The notes under the pieces: model-generated
What the model was told of the DNA's origin: nothing
Seen by the model: only the letters and a program-made list of their open reading frames with translations
Databases searched by the model: none
NCBI GenBank assembly: GCA_945870205.1
Contig: CAMBRI010000012.1
Span: forward strand, 1 to 40,779
Length of the DNA: 40,779 nt
From: Sulfuritalea hydrogenivorans sk43H
GTDB taxonomy: Bacteria > Pseudomonadota > Gammaproteobacteria > Burkholderiales > Rhodocyclaceae
Reading direction: 5' to 3'
Part shown: positions 1-7,022 of the stretch, piece by piece
Layout: each line of letters begins with the position of its first letter
Position numbering within the stretch: the first letter of the stretch is position 1
Made by a program: the position numbers and the translations under genes

Positions 1-33
1 GTCGTTGAACCACTTAACAGTACCAGTTGCCAT
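1..33 (-). CDS. cold-shock domain protein, N-terminal fragment cut by left edge
   Basis: Read on the minus strand, the ATG at 33-31 opens MATGTVKWFND, the characteristic first residues of CspA-family cold-shock proteins. These are small OB-fold proteins of about 67-70 residues that bind single-stranded RNA or DNA and melt RNA structure. Only 11 residues lie inside the window. An AAGGA ribosome-binding site sits 8-12 bases upstream of the ATG. The gene is divergent from clpS-clpA, an arrangement often seen for cspD or related genes in proteobacteria. Which paralogue it is (cold-induced, stationary-phase or constitutive) cannot be told from 11 residues, so no symbol is given. Confidence 0.88.
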   Translation of the reverse strand, partial: MATGTVKWFND

Positions 34-233
34 GTAACTTTTTCCTTAATCAAAAACGAACGAATCGGCCACCGCTGCGGGCTGCAAAACACCGCACCCC
101 GGCCGGGGCATGTTTGAGGTTCAAGCTCGGAATAGCAGAGGGGGCCAAGCGGCGATTCAGAGGAGCTGCGATTTGCCAGACTGTGAGACGACCGTAGGTC
201 ACTGCGAGGGAATTTGAACTAAACACGTTTCGC

Positions 234-262
234 GTTTTACGCACATTGTCAAGCAGCGTCAA
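234..262 (-). promoter_or_regulatory. candidate sigma70 promoter of the cold-shock gene
   Basis: On the minus strand, TTGACG (262-257) is followed after 17 bases by TAAAAC (239-234). This matches 5/6 of the -35 and 4/6 of the -10 consensus. Transcription would start near 227, giving a leader of about 190 nt. Long structured leaders are typical of cspA-type genes. Assigned by eye only. Confidence 0.45.
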
Positions 263-362
263 CAACTTTCGATGCTGCATTGCACATTGCACCCCTTGAG
301 TCTCGGCCAATCATCCCCAAATATCGCGGCATCGACGCACTATTCCCCTCTTTTTCGTGGTG

Positions 363-390
363 TTGAACTGTTGGCGAATCACATTAGAAT
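363..390 (+). promoter_or_regulatory. candidate sigma70 promoter of clpS-clpA
   Basis: TTGAAC (363-368), a 16-base spacer and TAGAAT (385-390) form a good sigma70-like promoter. The predicted start point, about 7 bases after the -10 box, falls on or next to the clpS ATG at 397. No Shine-Dalgarno sequence lies between them, so the transcript may be leaderless. Confidence 0.5.
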
Positions 391-396
391 CCAACA

Positions 397-717
397 ATGG
401 TTACACGCAAGCAAGTCAGACCGGAGGGCGGTGCCGCGCTGGCGCCCGAGCAGAGTCGCACCAAGCCGCCACCGATGTTCAAGGTATTGCTACTCAATGA
501 CGATTTCACTCCGATGGATTTCGTCGTGGTGGTTCTGGAAAAGTTTTTTGGCTTGTCGCGTGAGCAGTCGACGCAGGTCATGCTCAAGGTGCATCGTGAA
601 GGTAAGGGCGCCTGCGGAGTGTATCCTCGCGATGTAGCGGCGACGAAGGTTGAGCAGGTAAGCGAATTTTCACGTCGACACCAGCACCCGCTGGCTTGCG
701 TGATGGAGGAAAACTGA
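397..717 (+). CDS. clpS: ATP-dependent Clp protease adaptor ClpS
   Basis: ClpS recognises N-degron substrates (N-terminal Leu, Phe, Tyr, Trp) and hands them to ClpA for degradation by ClpP. The 106-residue protein has the usual flexible N-terminal tail (about 1-25) followed by the ClpS fold. The substrate-pocket residues Asn34, Asp35, Asp36, Thr38, Met40 and His66 can be seen at the same numbers as in E. coli ClpS. No Shine-Dalgarno sequence precedes the ATG. The first good promoter places the transcription start at the ATG itself. The stop codon overlaps the clpA start (TGATG), so the two genes are translationally coupled. Identification is firm; the leaderless reading is inference. Confidence 0.96.
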   Translation: MVTRKQVRPEGGAALAPEQSRTKPPPMFKVLLLNDDFTPMDFVVVVLEKFFGLSREQSTQVMLKVHREGKGACGVYPRDVAATKVEQVSEFSRRHQHPLACVMEEN

Positions 718-2987
718 TGATTGCCCAGGAACTCGAAGTCAGCCTACACATGGCCTTTGTCGAAGCCAGACAAAAGCGTCATGAGTTCATCACCGTCGAG
801 CATCTGCTGCTGGCGCTGCTGGACAACCCCTCCGCCGCCGAAGTACTGCGCGCATGCGCGGCCGACCTGGAGGGCCTGCGTAAGGAGTTGCTGACGTTCA
901 TCAATGAACACACGCCGACGGTAGCCGGCAGTGATGAGATTGACACGCAACCGACGCTGGGCTTCCAGCGCGTAATCCAGCGTGCGATCCTGCATGTGCA
1001 GTCTTCGGGGAAAAAGGAAGTCACGGGGGCGAACGTCCTGGTGGCGATCTTTGGCGAAAAGGATTCGCATGCGGTTTTCTTCCTGCAGCGGCAGAACATC
1101 ACCCGACTGGATGTGGTGAACTATATTTCCCACGGCATCACCAAGACTCCACAGACGAGGGGCAAGGAAGAGCCTGCTGAAACCGAGGTTGAGGCCCAGG
1201 AAAAGGGTGGGGCGCTGGAGAACTTCACGCAGAACCTCAATCAACTGGCACTTGCCGGCAAGATCGACCCACTCATCGGCCGCGACCGAGAACTGGAGCG
1301 GGTGATCCAGACCCTGTGCCGCCGGCGCAAGAACAACCCCTTGCTAGTGGGGGAGGCGGGCGTCGGCAAAACCGCCATTGCAGAAGGGCTAGCCCTCCAC
1401 ATTGTTGAGGGACGCGTCCCCGAGATTCTTGCCAACGCCACCGTGTATTGCCTCGATATGGGCGCACTCCTGGCCGGGACCAAGTATCGAGGCGACTTCG
1501 AGCAACGGTTGAAGGGCGTTCTCAAACAGTTGGCGGACAATCCGAACGCCATTCTGTTCATTGACGAGATCCACACCCTGATCGGTGCGGGCGCGGCCTC
1601 AGGAGGCACCATGGACGCGTCCAACCTGCTCAAACCCGCACTTTCATCTGGCGCGCTGAAATGTATCGGGGCTACCACCTACACCGAGTTCCGCGGCGTG
1701 TTCGAAAAAGACCACGCGCTGTCGCGTCGATTCCAGAAGGTTGACGTCAATGAACCCTCAGTCGATGAAACCGTCTCGATCCTGCGCGGCCTCAAATCGC
1801 GTTTTGAGGAACACCACGGAGTCAAATATTCTGCCGCTGCAATTTCCTGTGCGGCCGAACTGGCGGCCAAGTACATTAACGACCGGCATCTGCCGGACAA
1901 AGCGATCGATGTCATCGATGAAGCGGGTGCAGCCCAGCGGATTCTTCCAAAGTCCAAGCAAAAGAAGACGATCGGAAAGCTCGAGATCGAAGACGTCGTC
2001 GCCAAGATTGCGCGTATCCCGCCGCAACACGTATCAGCTGACGACCGCTCGGCATTGAAGAATCTCGACCGCGATCTGAAGAACATGGTCTTCGGCCAGG
2101 AAGCCGCCATCGATGCCCTGGCCAAGGCAATCAAGATGTCGCGCTCCGGACTGGGTGATCCGCAAAAACCCATTGGCTGCTTCCTGTTTTCTGGGCCAAC
2201 GGGCGTCGGCAAGACTGAGGTCGCCCGCCAGTTGGCCTATGGCATGGGCATAGAACTGATCCGCTTCGACATGTCGGAGTACATGGAGCGCCACGCTGTC
2301 AGCAGGCTGATAGGCGCGCCACCTGGATACGTAGGCTTTGACCAAGGTGGCCTGCTCACCGAGGCCGTAACGAAGAAACCGCACGCCGTGCTGTTGCTGG
2401 ACGAAATCGAGAAGGCCCATCCCGAAGTATTCAATATCCTGCTGCAGGTGATGGACCATGGAACCTTGACCGACAACAACGGGCGCAAGGCGGATTTCCG
2501 CAATGTGGTGATTGTCATGACCACCAACGCCGGCGCCGAAGCCTTGCAGAAGACCAGTATCGGCTTTACTGCCAACAAAGGCCAAGGTGACGAAATGGCC
2601 GATATCAAGCGCATGTTCACACCGGAGTTCCGCAATCGGCTGGATGCCATCATTTCCTTCCGCGCGCTCGATGCCGAGATCATTCTGCGGGTGGTGGACA
2701 AATTCCTCATGCAGCTTGAAGGCCAGTTGCATGAGAAGAAGGTCGAAGCGATATTCACCGATGCGCTGCGCGCCTGGCTGGCGGAAAAAGGCTTCGATCC
2801 ACTCATGGGCGCCCGACCCATGGCCCGCCTGATCCAGGACACGATCCGCTCGGCACTGGCGGATGAACTGCTGTTTGGCAAACTGGTCCACGGCGGTCGC
2901 GTCACCATCGATGTCGACGAGCACGAAAAGATAACGCTCAACTACGAAGAAACCGCGGGGACTCCGACGGTGACTTCCGCCATCTAA
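717..2987 (+). CDS. clpA: ATP-dependent Clp protease ATP-binding subunit ClpA
   Basis: ClpA is a hexameric AAA+ unfoldase that feeds substrates into ClpP. At 756 residues it has the normal length. Visible parts are the N-domain repeats (about 1-150, the ClpS docking region), a first AAA+ module with Walker A GEAGVGKT near 212-219 and Walker B FIDEIH near 281, and a second module with GPTGVGKT near 493-500 and LLLDEIEKA near 560. The tripeptide IGF near 614 is the loop expected to dock on ClpP. An upstream in-frame Met at 696 exists, but the ATG at 717 overlaps the clpS stop and begins with the family start MIAQELE, so 717 is used. clpP is not in the window. Confidence 0.97.
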   Translation: MIAQELEVSLHMAFVEARQKRHEFITVEHLLLALLDNPSAAEVLRACAADLEGLRKELLTFINEHTPTVAGSDEIDTQPTLGFQRVIQRAILHVQSSGKKEVTGANVLVAIFGEKDSHAVFFLQRQNITRLDVVNYISHGITKTPQTRGKEEPAETEVEAQEKGGALENFTQNLNQLALAGKIDPLIGRDRELERVIQTLCRRRKNNPLLVGEAGVGKTAIAEGLALHIVEGRVPEILANATVYCLDMGALLAGTKYRGDFEQRLKGVLKQLADNPNAILFIDEIHTLIGAGAASGGTMDASNLLKPALSSGALKCIGATTYTEFRGVFEKDHALSRRFQKVDVNEPSVDETVSILRGLKSRFEEHHGVKYSAAAISCAAELAAKYINDRHLPDKAIDVIDEAGAAQRILPKSKQKKTIGKLEIEDVVAKIARIPPQHVSADDRSALKNLDRDLKNMVFGQEAAIDALAKAIKMSRSGLGDPQKPIGCFLFSGPTGVGKTEVARQLAYGMGIELIRFDMSEYMERHAVSRLIGAPPGYVGFDQGGLLTEAVTKKPHAVLLLDEIEKAHPEVFNILLQVMDHGTLTDNNGRKADFRNVVIVMTTNAGAEALQKTSIGFTANKGQGDEMADIKRMFTPEFRNRLDAIISFRALDAEIILRVVDKFLMQLEGQLHEKKVEAIFTDALRAWLAEKGFDPLMGARPMARLIQDTIRSALADELLFGKLVHGGRVTIDVDEHEKITLNYEETAGTPTVTSAI

Positions 2988-3045
2988 GCTTTCCCCCAAA
3001 CCGATTCCTTGATCGCACGCCAGGGTCTGCGCTCCCTTTCTCGCT

Positions 3046-3540
3046 ATGGACTTGCTTACAACAGACCTCTGTGACGCCCATGCCGATAAGGTTCGCGTTG
3101 TCGAACCGATGTTCAACAGCTTTGGCGGCCGCTCTTCCTTTCATGGCAGGATTTCCACCCTCAAGGTATTCGAAGACAACTCGATGGTCCGAACGGCGCT
3201 TGAGTCGCCCGGCGACGACCGGGTGCTGGTGATTGACGGCGGTGGCAGTCTGCGCCGCGCCTTGGTGGGCGACCAGCTCGCGGCCTTGGGGGTCAAGAAT
3301 GGCTGGGTAGGCGTAGTCGTCTATGGCTGCATCCGCGATACCCGGGCAATCGGTGAAATGAACATCGGCATGTTTGCGATCGACACGCATCCGATGAAGA
3401 CGATCAAGAGGAATGTCGGTGAGATGGACATCCCGGTAACTTTTGGCGGCGTCACTTTCGAGCCCGGTAACTGGCTATATGCTGACGATGATGGTGTGAT
3501 CGTCAGCAATGGCGCCTTGCACCAGGCCAATCTTATATAA
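3046..3540 (+). CDS. rraA: RraA-family protein (RNase E inhibitor or 4-hydroxy-2-oxoacid aldolase/oxaloacetate decarboxylase)
   Basis: This 164-residue protein has the full RraA / HMG-aldolase-like fold. Family marks are FGGRSSF near 26-32, the DGGGSLRRALVGDQLA stretch at 64-79, and YGCIRD at 93-98, whose Arg and Asp are the substrate/metal-site residues of the aldolase members. E. coli RraA binds and inhibits RNase E; other members cleave 4-hydroxy-4-methyl-2-oxoglutarate or decarboxylate oxaloacetate. Sequence alone does not separate these roles. It lies 58 bp after clpA with no obvious terminator between. Its stop codon lies inside a palindrome that is repeated upstream of aceA. No strong ribosome-binding site is seen. 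Family call firm, function open. Confidence 0.88.
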   Translation: MDLLTTDLCDAHADKVRVVEPMFNSFGGRSSFHGRISTLKVFEDNSMVRTALESPGDDRVLVIDGGGSLRRALVGDQLAALGVKNGWVGVVVYGCIRDTRAIGEMNIGMFAIDTHPMKTIKRNVGEMDIPVTFGGVTFEPGNWLYADDDGVIVSNGALHQANLI

Positions 3541-3542
3541 GA
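3531..3542. repeat. palindrome TCTTATATAAGA, copy 1, overlapping the rraA stop codon
   Basis: A perfect 12-bp palindrome that includes the rraA TAA (3538-3540). The same core recurs at 3648-3659, centre to centre 117 bp away, which is close to a whole number of helical turns. It looks like a distal operator of a dimeric regulator. Confidence 0.5.
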
Positions 3543-3645
3543 CATATATCACGCAAGCGAAGATACATCAAAATCCAAATCTATATTTCGCATTGCGCAA
3601 TAACATTTGCAATCCATTGATAAACAACTATTAAACATTTAAATA

Positions 3646-3661
3646 AGTCTTATATAAGACT
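3646..3661. promoter_or_regulatory. palindromic operator candidate AGTCTTATATAAGACT upstream of aceA
   Basis: A perfect 16-bp palindrome, ending two bases before the -35 box of the candidate aceA promoter. It contains the core found at 3531-3542. The size and symmetry fit a homodimeric helix-turn-helix regulator. Its position just upstream of -35 allows either activation or steric repression. The regulator is not identified. Confidence 0.55.
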
Positions 3662-3662
3662 A

Positions 3663-3691
3663 TTGCTGCAACGCAAAATCCTCTTTATACT
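3663..3691 (+). promoter_or_regulatory. candidate sigma70 promoter of aceA
   Basis: TTGCTG (3663-3668), a 17-base spacer and TATACT (3686-3691, 5/6 match). A transcript would start near 3698, giving a leader of about 53 nt. The weak -35 box and adjacent palindrome suggest regulated expression. Confidence 0.5.
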
Positions 3692-3750
3692 GTCGTATGG
3701 CTTCGACTTGGAGCCTCCCCCTTCGACAACGACCCTTTAGAGGATTGAAC

Positions 3751-5049
3751 ATGACTGATCGCAAAGCACAAGCCGCCGCACTGGCCAAGGACTGGACCGA
3801 AAACCCACGCTGGAAAGGTATCAAGCGCGGATACAGCGCCGACGACATCGTCCGTTTGCGCGGCAGTTTTCCCATCGAATACACACTCGCCCGCCGTGGT
3901 GCAGAAAAGCTGTGGGATCTGGTTAACAACACCCCTTATGTAAATTGCCTCGGCGCACTGACCGGCGGTCAGGCAATGCAGCAGGTCAAGGCCGGCATCA
4001 AGGCCATCTATCTGTCCGGCTGGCAGGTTGCGGCCGACAATAATTCCTATGCCTCGATGTACCCCGATCAGTCGCTCTACCCGGTTGACTCGGTACCAAA
4101 AGTGGTCGAGCGCATCAACAACTCATTCCGACGCGCCGATGAGATCCAGCATTCCAAAGGCGTGAATGCCGGCGACAAGGGCTACATCGACTATCACGTT
4201 CCGATCGTGGCCGATGCTGAAGCGGGTTTTGGCGGCGTATTGAATGCCTTCGAACTCATGAAGGCAATGATCCGTGCTGGCGCCGGTGGCGTGCATTTCG
4301 AAGACCAGTTGGCTTCCGTCAAGAAGTGCGGCCACATGGGCGGCAAAGTACTCGTGCCGACACAGGAAGCCGTGCAGAAGCTGATCGCTGCGCGCATGGC
4401 AGCCGACATCCTCGGCACGCCGACCATCATCTTGGCCCGCACCGATGCCGAAGCAGCCGACCTTGTCACCTCCGACTTCGATGAAAACGACAAGCCCTTC
4501 ATCACCGGCGAGCGCACTTCGGAAGGCTTCTACAAGACCAAGAAGGGCCTCGGCCAGGCAATCAGCCGCGGTCTGGCCTACGCGCCCTACGCCGACATGG
4601 TGTGGTGCGAAACCGGTACGCCGGACCTGGCGTTTGCAAAGGCTTTTGCCGAGGGCATTCGCGCCAAGTTCCCCGGCAAGCTGCTGGCCTACAACTGCTC
4701 ACCTTCATTCAACTGGAAGAAGAATCTCGACGATGCCACCATCGCCAAGTTCCAGCGCGAACTCGGCGCCATGGGCTACAAGTACCAGTTCATCACCCTG
4801 GCGGGTATCCATAACATGTGGTACCACATGTACGATCTGTCGCAAGACTACATGGCGCGCGGCATGACCGCCTACGTCGAGAAGGTACAGGAACCGGAGT
4901 TCGCCGCCCGCGACCGCGGCTACACGTTTGTCTCCCACCAGCAGGAAGTCGGCACCGGCTACTTCGATGATGTCACTACCGCCGTCCAGGGTGGCGCGTC
5001 ATCAGTCACCGCCTTGCACGGCTCGACGGAAGAAGAGCAGTTCCACTAA
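3751..5049 (+). CDS. aceA: isocitrate lyase
   Basis: The enzyme cleaves isocitrate to glyoxylate and succinate, the first step of the glyoxylate bypass needed for growth on acetate, fatty acids or other acetyl-CoA-yielding substrates. The 432-residue protein has the ICL signature KKCGH, with the catalytic Cys at about 193 (Cys195 in E. coli). Conserved stretches include [11 protein letters not shown] and [12 protein letters not shown]. An upstream in-frame ATG at 3697 is rejected: the ATG at 3751 is preceded by AGAGGA and starts the typical N-terminus MTDRKAQ. The gene stands alone between its own promoter and a strong terminator. The partner aceB is about 2 kb downstream. Confidence 0.97.
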   Translation: MTDRKAQAAALAKDWTENPRWKGIKRGYSADDIVRLRGSFPIEYTLARRGAEKLWDLVNNTPYVNCLGALTGGQAMQQVKAGIKAIYLSGWQVAADNNSYASMYPDQSLYPVDSVPKVVERINNSFRRADEIQHSKGVNAGDKGYIDYHVPIVADAEAGFGGVLNAFELMKAMIRAGAGGVHFEDQLASVKKCGHMGGKVLVPTQEAVQKLIAARMAADILGTPTIILARTDAEAADLVTSDFDENDKPFITGERTSEGFYKTKKGLGQAISRGLAYAPYADMVWCETGTPDLAFAKAFAEGIRAKFPGKLLAYNCSPSFNWKKNLDDATIAKFQRELGAMGYKYQFITLAGIHNMWYHMYDLSQDYMARGMTAYVEKVQEPEFAARDRGYTFVSHQQEVGTGYFDDVTTAVQGGASSVTALHGSTEEEQFH

Positions 5050-5074
5050 GCAGCAAACAGCAGCCCACAAGAAA

Positions 5075-5104
5075 GCCGCAGCGGGAAACCGCGGCGGCTT
5101 TTTT
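5075..5104 (+). terminator. rho-independent terminator of aceA
   Basis: A 10-bp stem with one mismatch (5075-5084 with 5089-5098), a GAAA tetraloop and a T-run directly after. It lies 25 bases past the aceA stop. Confidence 0.85.
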
Positions 5105-5180
5105 CTGGGCTAAAGTATCCAAGGCACAACTTGTCGGCACCCCATCAATGACCGCTCGGTTTCTCGGGAAAGGTTCATCC

Positions 5181-6038
5181 ATGCTGTGGTCTGCTTTGCA
5201 GATTGCCTTGCTGGTCTATCTCGGTCTTGCGGCGGCGATTTATTTCAAGCAGTCATCGCTGGTCTTCCTGCCGGAAATGGATCGCGGCTTTCGTGCCAGC
5301 CCGGCGGATATCGACTTGCCATTCACCTCGCTAAGCCTCGCCACCGCCGACGGCGAAATCCTCGATGGCTGGTTCGTGCCCGCCGGAACGACGCCCGCGG
5401 CGCGCGGTCTGGTGATTTTTTTCCATGGCAATGCAGGAAACATCAGCCATCGCCTGGATCACCTGCGCATGTTCCATGATCTTGGAATGGCGACCCTGAT
5501 CATCGACTATCGCGGCTACGGTCGCAGCAGCGGAACGCCCTCGGAAGAAGGTAGCTATAGCGATGGAGCCGCCGCCTGGCGCCATGCCACTGAAGTGCTC
5601 GGCTTCACTCCCGGCCGCATCCTGCTCTATGGGGAATCACTTGGCGGTGGCGTGGCGGCGCAACTGGCTGAGGCCAATCGTCCGGGAGCACTGGTGCTTT
5701 CATCAACCTTCACCTCAGTACCGGATCTGGGGGCCGACCTGTATCCGGTGTTGCCGATACGCATACTCGCTCGCATCGGCTATGACACCCTCGCTCGCCT
5801 GCCGCAGATATCCTGCCCGATCCTGATAATCCACAGCCGCAATGACCACGTCATTCCTTTTTCCCACGGCCAACGCCTGTTCGCGGCCGCCCGCCCGCCA
5901 AAACAGTTTCTTGAAATAGAGGGCGACCACAACGAGAGTTTCGTCTTTGACAATCAGCAATGGATCAAGCAACTGGACGTGTTCCTGCGCCAAGCCTTGC
6001 CGGAAGCGAATCAGGCGCCGGCTGCAGCGACCCAATAG
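5181..6038 (+). CDS. membrane-anchored alpha/beta hydrolase (BEM46/YfhR-like)
   Basis: A serine hydrolase of unknown substrate. The N-terminal hydrophobic helix (about 3-22) is a membrane anchor or uncleaved signal. The alpha/beta-hydrolase domain follows, with an oxyanion-hole motif FFHGNAGN, the nucleophile elbow GESLGG (Ser near 153), a likely acid in SRNDHV and the catalytic His in EGDHNE. This is the pattern of the BEM46/YfhR group. A start at 5148 is possible, but the ATG at 5181 is preceded by AAAGG at a suitable distance and begins right before the hydrophobic helix, so it is preferred. Its 3' end overlaps the convergent lysR gene by 28 bp. No link to the neighbouring glyoxylate genes can be shown. 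Confidence 0.85.
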   Translation: MLWSALQIALLVYLGLAAAIYFKQSSLVFLPEMDRGFRASPADIDLPFTSLSLATADGEILDGWFVPAGTTPAARGLVIFFHGNAGNISHRLDHLRMFHDLGMATLIIDYRGYGRSSGTPSEEGSYSDGAAAWRHATEVLGFTPGRILLYGESLGGGVAAQLAEANRPGALVLSSTFTSVPDLGADLYPVLPIRILARIGYDTLARLPQISCPILIIHSRNDHVIPFSHGQRLFAAARPPKQFLEIEGDHNESFVFDNQQWIKQLDVFLRQALPEANQAPAAATQ

Positions 6039-6916
6039 GCCGGATCGCGCCAGGTCGCCTTCAGCAGATCGATGAACAGCCTGACGCGCAGCGGCAGATG
6101 CCGACGCTGCGGTACAACCGCGTGGATGCCCACCGGAGGCGCAGCGAATTCGTCGAGCACCGTCACCAGTTGCCCCGCCGCAATATCCGCTCCGACTTCC
6201 CACAACGAACGCCAAGCCAATCCCTTTCCGGCCAGAGCCCAGTCGTGTAACACGGCGCCGTCGTTGCACTCGAGACTGCCACTGACTTTCACAACACGAA
6301 CTTCGCCTTCCACGCGCAGCGTCCAGCCGCGCTGCTGCCGAAGCGACAGACAATTATGCTCAACCAACGCACTCGGCGCCGCAGGTGCGCCGAATTTCGC
6401 GATGTAGCCCGGACTGGCGACAAGCACGCGCTGCATTTCTCCCAGACGAATACTGATCAGGGATGAATCCGCAAGGTCGCCGATACGGATGGCGCAATCG
6501 ACGTTCTCATCGACCAGGTCGACCAACCGGTCGGACAGGTCGAGCCTCACCGTCACGTCCGGATTCCCTTCGATGAACAATGTCAGCAGCGGCGCCACGT
6601 GGCGCCTTCCAAACCCGGCCGGAGCGGATACCTTCAAATGGCCGCCGGGACGTATTCCGCCCAAGCTCACCGCGCCTTCGGCGTCCGCCAATTCACGCAG
6701 GATGCGCTGGCAATCCTCGAGAAACGCAGCCCCCTCAAAGGTGAGTGAAATCCTTCGTGTGGTGCGCAACAGCAGCTTGACCCCCAGACGCTCTTCCAAT
6801 GCATCTAGGCGCCGTCCGACTATGGCCGGGCTCACGCCCTCCGCGCGGGCGGTTGCCGACATGCTGCCACGACTCGCGACACCAACAAAGGCAGATATCT
6901 GCTTGAACTGATCCAT
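6011..6916 (-). CDS. LysR-family transcriptional regulator, divergent from aceB
   Basis: A 301-residue LysR-type regulator. The N-terminal winged helix-turn-helix covers about 1-60 (FVGVASRGSMSATAR, then VGRRLDALEERLGVKLL). The periplasmic-binding-like effector domain covers about 90-290. The N-terminal and C-terminal motifs resemble the large CrgA/AaeR/DmlR-like subgroup. It is transcribed divergently from malate synthase with 106 bp between, the classic layout for a LysR protein that controls its divergent neighbour and itself. A 7-7-7 dyad in the gap is a candidate binding site. The effector cannot be told; a metabolite of acetate or glyoxylate metabolism would be a guess. The 3' end overlaps the hydrolase gene. 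Confidence 0.92.
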   Translation of the reverse strand: MDQFKQISAFVGVASRGSMSATARAEGVSPAIVGRRLDALEERLGVKLLLRTTRRISLTFEGAAFLEDCQRILRELADAEGAVSLGGIRPGGHLKVSAPAGFGRRHVAPLLTLFIEGNPDVTVRLDLSDRLVDLVDENVDCAIRIGDLADSSLISIRLGEMQRVLVASPGYIAKFGAPAAPSALVEHNCLSLRQQRGWTLRVEGEVRVVKVSGSLECNDGAVLHDWALAGKGLAWRSLWEVGADIAAGQLVTVLDEFAAPPVGIHAVVPQRRHLPLRVRLFIDLLKATWRDPAYWVAAAGA

Positions 6917-6942
6917 TCGATACTATTCGTCAATAATCAATT

Positions 6943-6963
6943 GATAGAATCATAGCTTCTATC
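6943..6963. promoter_or_regulatory. candidate LysR operator between lysR and aceB
   Basis: GATAGAA (6943-6949) and its exact reverse complement TTCTATC (6957-6963) are separated by 7 bases, a 21-bp dyad of the size bound by LysR dimers. A further perfect palindrome ATCAATTGAT lies at 6936-6945. The right half overlaps the -35 region of the candidate aceB promoter. Confidence 0.45.
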
Positions 6964-6985
6964 CGGAAATCGGCAAGAATAGAAT
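6957..6985 (+). promoter_or_regulatory. candidate aceB promoter
   Basis: TAGAAT (6980-6985, 5/6 match to the -10) lies 17 bases after a poor -35, TTCTAT (6957-6962). A weak -35 overlapped by a dyad fits a promoter that needs an activator. Tentative. Confidence 0.35.
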
Positions 6986-7022
6986 TCCGTCATCGTCGCA
7001 CACCACACCAAGGAGCCCCTAC

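Larger units (their letters stand above)
34..396. other. intergenic region between the divergent csp and clpS genes
   Basis: This 363-bp stretch holds no convincing gene; the short ORFs in it do not resemble known proteins. It contains a candidate minus-strand promoter for the cold-shock gene (234-262), which implies a leader of about 190 nt. It also contains a perfect 12-bp GC palindrome CCCCGGCCGGGG at 97-108 inside that leader, and a candidate plus-strand clpS promoter at 363-390. Confidence 0.6.

Noticed and set aside
97-108. GC palindrome CCCCGGCCGGGG as a terminator of an upstream gene
   Set aside because: No T-run on either side and the nearest genes diverge from it; kept only as a possible element of the cold-shock leader.
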